Assembly: GCA_963402885.1 (NCBI GenBank)
Contig: OY727097.1
Span: forward strand, 27,459,401-27,523,400
Length of the DNA: 64,000 bases
Direction: 5' to 3'
Source of the DNA: Antedon bifida
Lineage: Eukaryota; Echinodermata; Crinoidea; Comatulida; Antedonidae
A program made the position numbers and the translations under genes. Shown piece by piece: positions 60,181-64,000 of this stretch (within the stretch, counting starts at the first letter, position 1; each line of letters begins with the position of its first letter). Below the pieces are notes generated by a model, which was given only the letters and a program-made list of their open reading frames with translations, was not told where the DNA came from and did not search any database.

Positions 60181-61168
60181 AAGATGCCGTACTAAATACA
60201 TGCACAATATCTAATCAATTGCTGCTATACCATAATTAGAAATTTAAAAGTTATTATTATATTTGTTTTTGTTTACTTTTCGGTTTTTTATTTACTATTA
60301 TTATTAAGATTGTATACAGTATGTTCTGAACAATTTGAACTTGAACTCATATTCTGAAGGTCTTTATAAATATTACAGTTATTTGATTCCCAGGAAAGCT
60401 CTCTATTTCATAAGTAGATTAGACCATTATACGAAATAAAAAATAATTATATTCTGAACAAATTGAGCCATAAAAGGTGTATCTCAGTCAGTCATTATCG
60501 AAATGTAGCATATCAAGGTCAATGGTCAAACATGTCGTTTCTGGTCATTTTTTGTCAAACTGTTTCATTAGAGTAAATATAAATAAGTATATTCTCAGTA
60601 TTTAGAGCCCAATTTTAAATCTCTACCACACATAGTTGCCGAGATATGGAAATTATACACAGATAAAGTTAAAGGTCAATAACCTTTACTTCCAACCATT
60701 TTTTGACAAAATGTCTCATTACAATAAATGTAAATATGTACATTCTGAACAATTTGAGCCATCATTTGTTTCCCTACGGTCAGTTGTTACCAAGATACAA
60801 CATATCAAGGTCAAAGGTCAAATTGTCAGAAATGGTATTTCCGGTCATTTTTGGCCAAAATGTTCTATTATAGCGAATATAAATATGTATGTTCTGAGTA
60901 TGTTGGTACCAAAATCATATCAATAGACCAAGTAGTTTAGGAGGTATGGACATTTTAACTTTTTATCTATTTTGGCGGCCATCTTGAAAAAAAACACTTT
61001 CCGGTGGTCGAAATTCTTGAGACTTTTTTTCTGTTATTTAGTACACTCAATACTACCAAAATCCGTTGAAAAACCTTTTGTTGCAATTTTTTTGAGGTGA
61101 AACCTTATTTCTACTCTACTAATGCATGGATATGAATGATTGAAACATTAACACAATAACGTTTTCTT

Positions 61169-62186
61169 AAAGGAAAGGAACACCCTGGGCTAAATGTGCC
61201 ATTGTGCTTATAGATAAATATAATAAAAACATGATTACAATGGTTCAAGGTACAATAGTAAGCAATTTAGTTAAAAAATAGACTTTTAAACGACAACATA
61301 TCGGAAATTGAACAGCGCCATTTTGACAGGTTAAGAGCAATTAAGTGACGTCAGATTAGGTGGACGCATTCAAGCAAATCCAAGTAAAGCGTCCATCGTC
61401 TTAGTACAGTATTTCAATATGGAAGTGCGGGATATAACCATAAATAAAATCAATTAAATAGCCTAACATACTTAATATTTTCGGAATATGGCTTGGAGTT
61501 TTTATAATTCAGAAAATTTGGAACCAGAATATATAGAAAGAGAGTTAGTTTTGCATCGTGCTGATGAGGAAAAAAGAACATTCTTGAGCATAACAAGCCG
61601 TCGAAGAATGGTGTACTTGCGGCCAGTGTATCTGTACTGTATGCCTTACACTAGGCCTGGCCCTAGAACTCGTGTTGAACAAAAATAAAGTAGACACTGC
61701 ATCGTCAACCAACAGCCTCCGTTTGGAAGGTTTGTCAGTTAATTCCCCTACCAAATCCCGTTTGAAACAGCTAGGCAATAAAAGTAACAATAGATTAACA
61801 ATAGCTGAAAGATTTACGAATTGGCTTGCAGAAGAAAAGATCGATCGAAGGTTTGTTTACCAAGTCAGCGCATGCTCATACCGTGTCATCGCCGTCCTGC
61901 ATGACCGCATGTCGCGTTATTAGCCAATCATATTAGCGGATTCGCTTAGCCAATAGAAGCGCTGAATGCAACCGCGAATCTTAAAATGTTCGTCGGCCGT
62001 ATCTGACGTCACAAACAGGCTGCCATGAGCACAAGATGGCGATTTTCAAATGTCTTGAAAACAGCTTTAAAATCCTGTTTACTAGAAAACTACAAATCAG
62101 ATTTAAACATAAATTGTTCTGAATATTAAGTTGGTAGGGTTACTTTTATAATAGTTAGGTAAAATATTAGGTTGTTCCTTTCCTTT
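61169..62186. mobile_element. ~1.0-kb TIR DNA transposon
   Basis: The terminal inverted repeats are AAAGGAAAGGAACA at 61169 and the exact complement at 62173-62186. Subterminal regions also mirror each other loosely (cgccattttg with aagatggcg, and tgacgtcagat on both sides). No clear target duplication is seen. The family was not identified. Confidence 0.65.
61488..61688 (+). CDS. Unrecognised 66-codon frame inside the TIR element
   Basis: The frame starts MAWSFYNSENLEPEYIEREL and ends TRPGPRTRVEQK. It is charged and has no domain I recognise. A second overlapping frame at 61672-61923 (SLRLEGLSVNS, ERFTNWLAEEK) could be its continuation after a splice or frameshift. The position inside the element suggests a transposon-encoded peptide. 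Confidence 0.3.
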   Translation: MAWSFYNSENLEPEYIERELVLHRADEEKRTFLSITSRRRMVYLRPVYLYCMPYTRPGPRTRVEQK

Positions 62187-64000
62187 GCAATTCGATCAGT
62201 CGTAAGGTTTCTTCAGTAAGCTGAAAAGTTATACATTAGGCCGGAGTAGCAGCCGCGCGCGCATATACGAATTTGTCAGGAGGCCCTGAATCGTGTGTGT
62301 ACATGTATAGGCTGCACGCTGTGCGAGCTCTTGGTGATCAAAAATGTGCAAACAATGTACAGATTAAAAACGAAGTTGATATTAAACCTTTTTTATGATT
62401 TCGAGTAGGGTTTAATGTTTTATACATCCGGCTGCTTTTTTTAGATATCTCAACTGCCATTACCACTTGGCAGGATATTTGTTTTATGGAAATCCTCTGG
62501 ATTTCCTGAATGGAAACAGAACTTCCTGTGGGAAGCACAAAATAATCCGTTGGCATTCCATATTTACAGCGTTGAGGTTCATTAGCAGATACCACCTCCA
62601 TAAAATAAATGTTTATGTTTTAGTTTTAAATAGCTTTACTATACTATTTAGTCATAATGCTAAGTACTGGTATATAAAAAGACAAAGGACTTCCAACATT
62701 TTTTCTATTTTCGATAATAATCTTCTATAGCTATATGATGCTTAGCAAGTTTATTATTATTTAGATAATGTGGCATTATACAGGTGTTTATCAATGTTAT
62801 CTTTCACATATTATACACACATTCCGAACTCCATTCCGATATTAGGCCTAGTGCACTCTTAAAACTTGTTTAGAAGGCCTACACTGTGTGCATGCTATTT
62901 AGACCTGAAAATATCAGTCTCATAAACAGCGCCCTCTATTAATATGTACGTAAAACCGTGCCGAATCGTCCCGCTACATTTTGCACACACTCGCCGTACG
63001 TTCAAGAAGAGAATAACTTGTAATTGTGGTTCAACATCCTAACATTTGGTTTAATTGACTTTAGATTTCAAATTGAATACAAACATAGTAATTCGTTATT
63101 ACTAAATGGTGTTTTTGACGTATATTCTTTGCACGAATGACGTAATCCCTGTGCCGTTGACTTACGTAATTACGTAATAGATTTAGTTAATTGCAAATAG
63201 ATGGGTTTATTATTAATACTTGTTAGTTGTGAGATTATATAGAAAAGCCATTAATGTTGTATTATTATCCTAATATCTTTACACGTGCTGATTTCTGACT
63301 TATTGCTAAAACCGGTATTTTTTTTCTCTCCAAGGCTCCGTGTAGGCCTCCTACTTTGCGTAAGCTTTTAAAAGCAAAATAAACGTCTTATGAATTGAAA
63401 ACTGAACGAAAAGTAAATGGGACTTCACTTGATAACTGCTATATTTGAATACTTACGTTTTAGTAGACATAAGTACGAGTGCTAAGTGTGATCGTAAAAA
63501 AACAAGTAGATCTAAAAACGTACAGCCAAAGTATGGAAGATAAGATTGTTTTGAAAATCGTCAAGTTATCAATGGTTCTTAAACGTTTGATGGAAACACG
63601 GATTTTATTTCAAGATGTTGACGATTTCAAGTATGCTATAAAAGAATCCATTATCGCGAATATGATATTCCGGCGCAAAAATTATGAATATTGTTCATAT
63701 TTTGCGATGCTCAAATGTAATTTAGAGAGATAAACTCTCGTCCAATCAGAACTGGGAATATTATCCCTCCGGCAGGTTGCTACTCAGCGATGCGTATTGT
63801 TACACGAAAATCCCGCTGAGAGAAGAGCACAGTATTTACATTGTGGTGGCTAACCAAAAGGATTTCATAGAAACTTAGCCTAGATGTTCAGCTTTTATCC
63901 GCTGAGTGATTGTAAGAATACATCATGATGACTATTTCGACGGAAATGTAGTAATAGATGTGGATGTATTAGCTGCGTTGCTTCTTTTTATTGGATTCAT
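62187..64000. other. Right flank without a recognised gene
   Basis: AT-rich sequence with several short open frames (for example 62338-62601 minus and 63536-63733 plus) that show no domain, no codon bias I can judge and no splice support. An exon of a gene outside the window cannot be excluded. Confidence 0.4.

Larger units (their letters stand above)
57878..61125. mobile_element. 3.2-kb palindrome: two inverted copies of a transposon end
   Basis: The left arm (57878-58997) and the right arm (60024-61125) are inverted repeats of about 1.1 kb that match base for base over long runs. The outer ends are gtagagtaga and tctactctac. Each arm holds about four diverged subrepeats of roughly 130 bases (ttgaccttgatatg, caaattgttcagaa, catttatattta). 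The inner ends encode the same cysteine-rich peptide. The roughly 1-kb centre carries other parts of the same coding region and a SINE. Confidence 0.8.

Overview
The window looks like nuclear DNA of a marine invertebrate deuterostome, most likely an echinoderm (possibly another ambulacrarian). The genes are animal genes with many short phase-1 exons and GT-AG introns. The background is AT-rich, and introns repeatedly carry the short 'taggcctac' motif common in echinoderm introns. The species cannot be fixed from the sequence. All three multi-exon host genes lie on the minus strand. I joined their exons by hand, checking splice sites and codon phase at every junction.

Layout. (1) Positions 1-18465 are a non-coding head-to-tail array of about fourteen 1.2-1.8 kb units in two classes, A and B. 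Each unit begins with a small palindrome, and many end in poly(A) plus a terminal hairpin. The design resembles a non-autonomous Helitron/Helentron-like element more than a plain satellite. (2) Positions 18473-21125 hold two decayed exon copies of an MFSD8-like transporter, out of order. (3) Positions 21219-29297 hold a DEG/ENaC (ASIC-like) channel gene. Its second exon is split by a 5'-truncated LINE, and one intron carries a minisatellite built from its own splice donor. (4) Positions 31589-37307 hold an apparently complete ten-exon MFSD8 (CLN7-type) gene of 521 codons. (5) Positions 38393-55613 hold a thirty-exon secreted mosaic gene (2079 codons, in frame throughout). Its first three quarters follow the SVEP1/polydom plan (VWA, EGF-like, CCP, HYR, CCP, GCC2/GCC3 repeats, EGF, pentraxin). 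Its C-terminus is EGF-VWC-VWD-C8-TIL, in place of the long CCP tail of vertebrate SVEP1. (6) Positions 55614-64000 are gene-poor: an 85-bp tandem repeat upstream of the mosaic gene, a 3.2-kb palindrome made of an inverted transposon pair, and a roughly 1-kb TIR element.

Mobile DNA is abundant in the introns. There are at least eleven copies of a fold-back MITE family (TIR AAGCTTGGTTCCCACTAG), seven of a second (TIR AAGCTCTGTCTACACTATC), two of a TTAA-flanked family, two of a CACCCGATTC family, a 1.43-kb TIR element with a 7-bp target duplication, tRNA-derived SINEs, and LINE 3' ends.

The genes do not form a pathway: a membrane cation channel, a lysosomal membrane transporter and an extracellular matrix or adhesion protein simply share a strand. 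The most notable observations are the SVEP1-to-VWD domain architecture, the LINE-broken channel exon, the splice-donor minisatellite and the hairpin-ended array.
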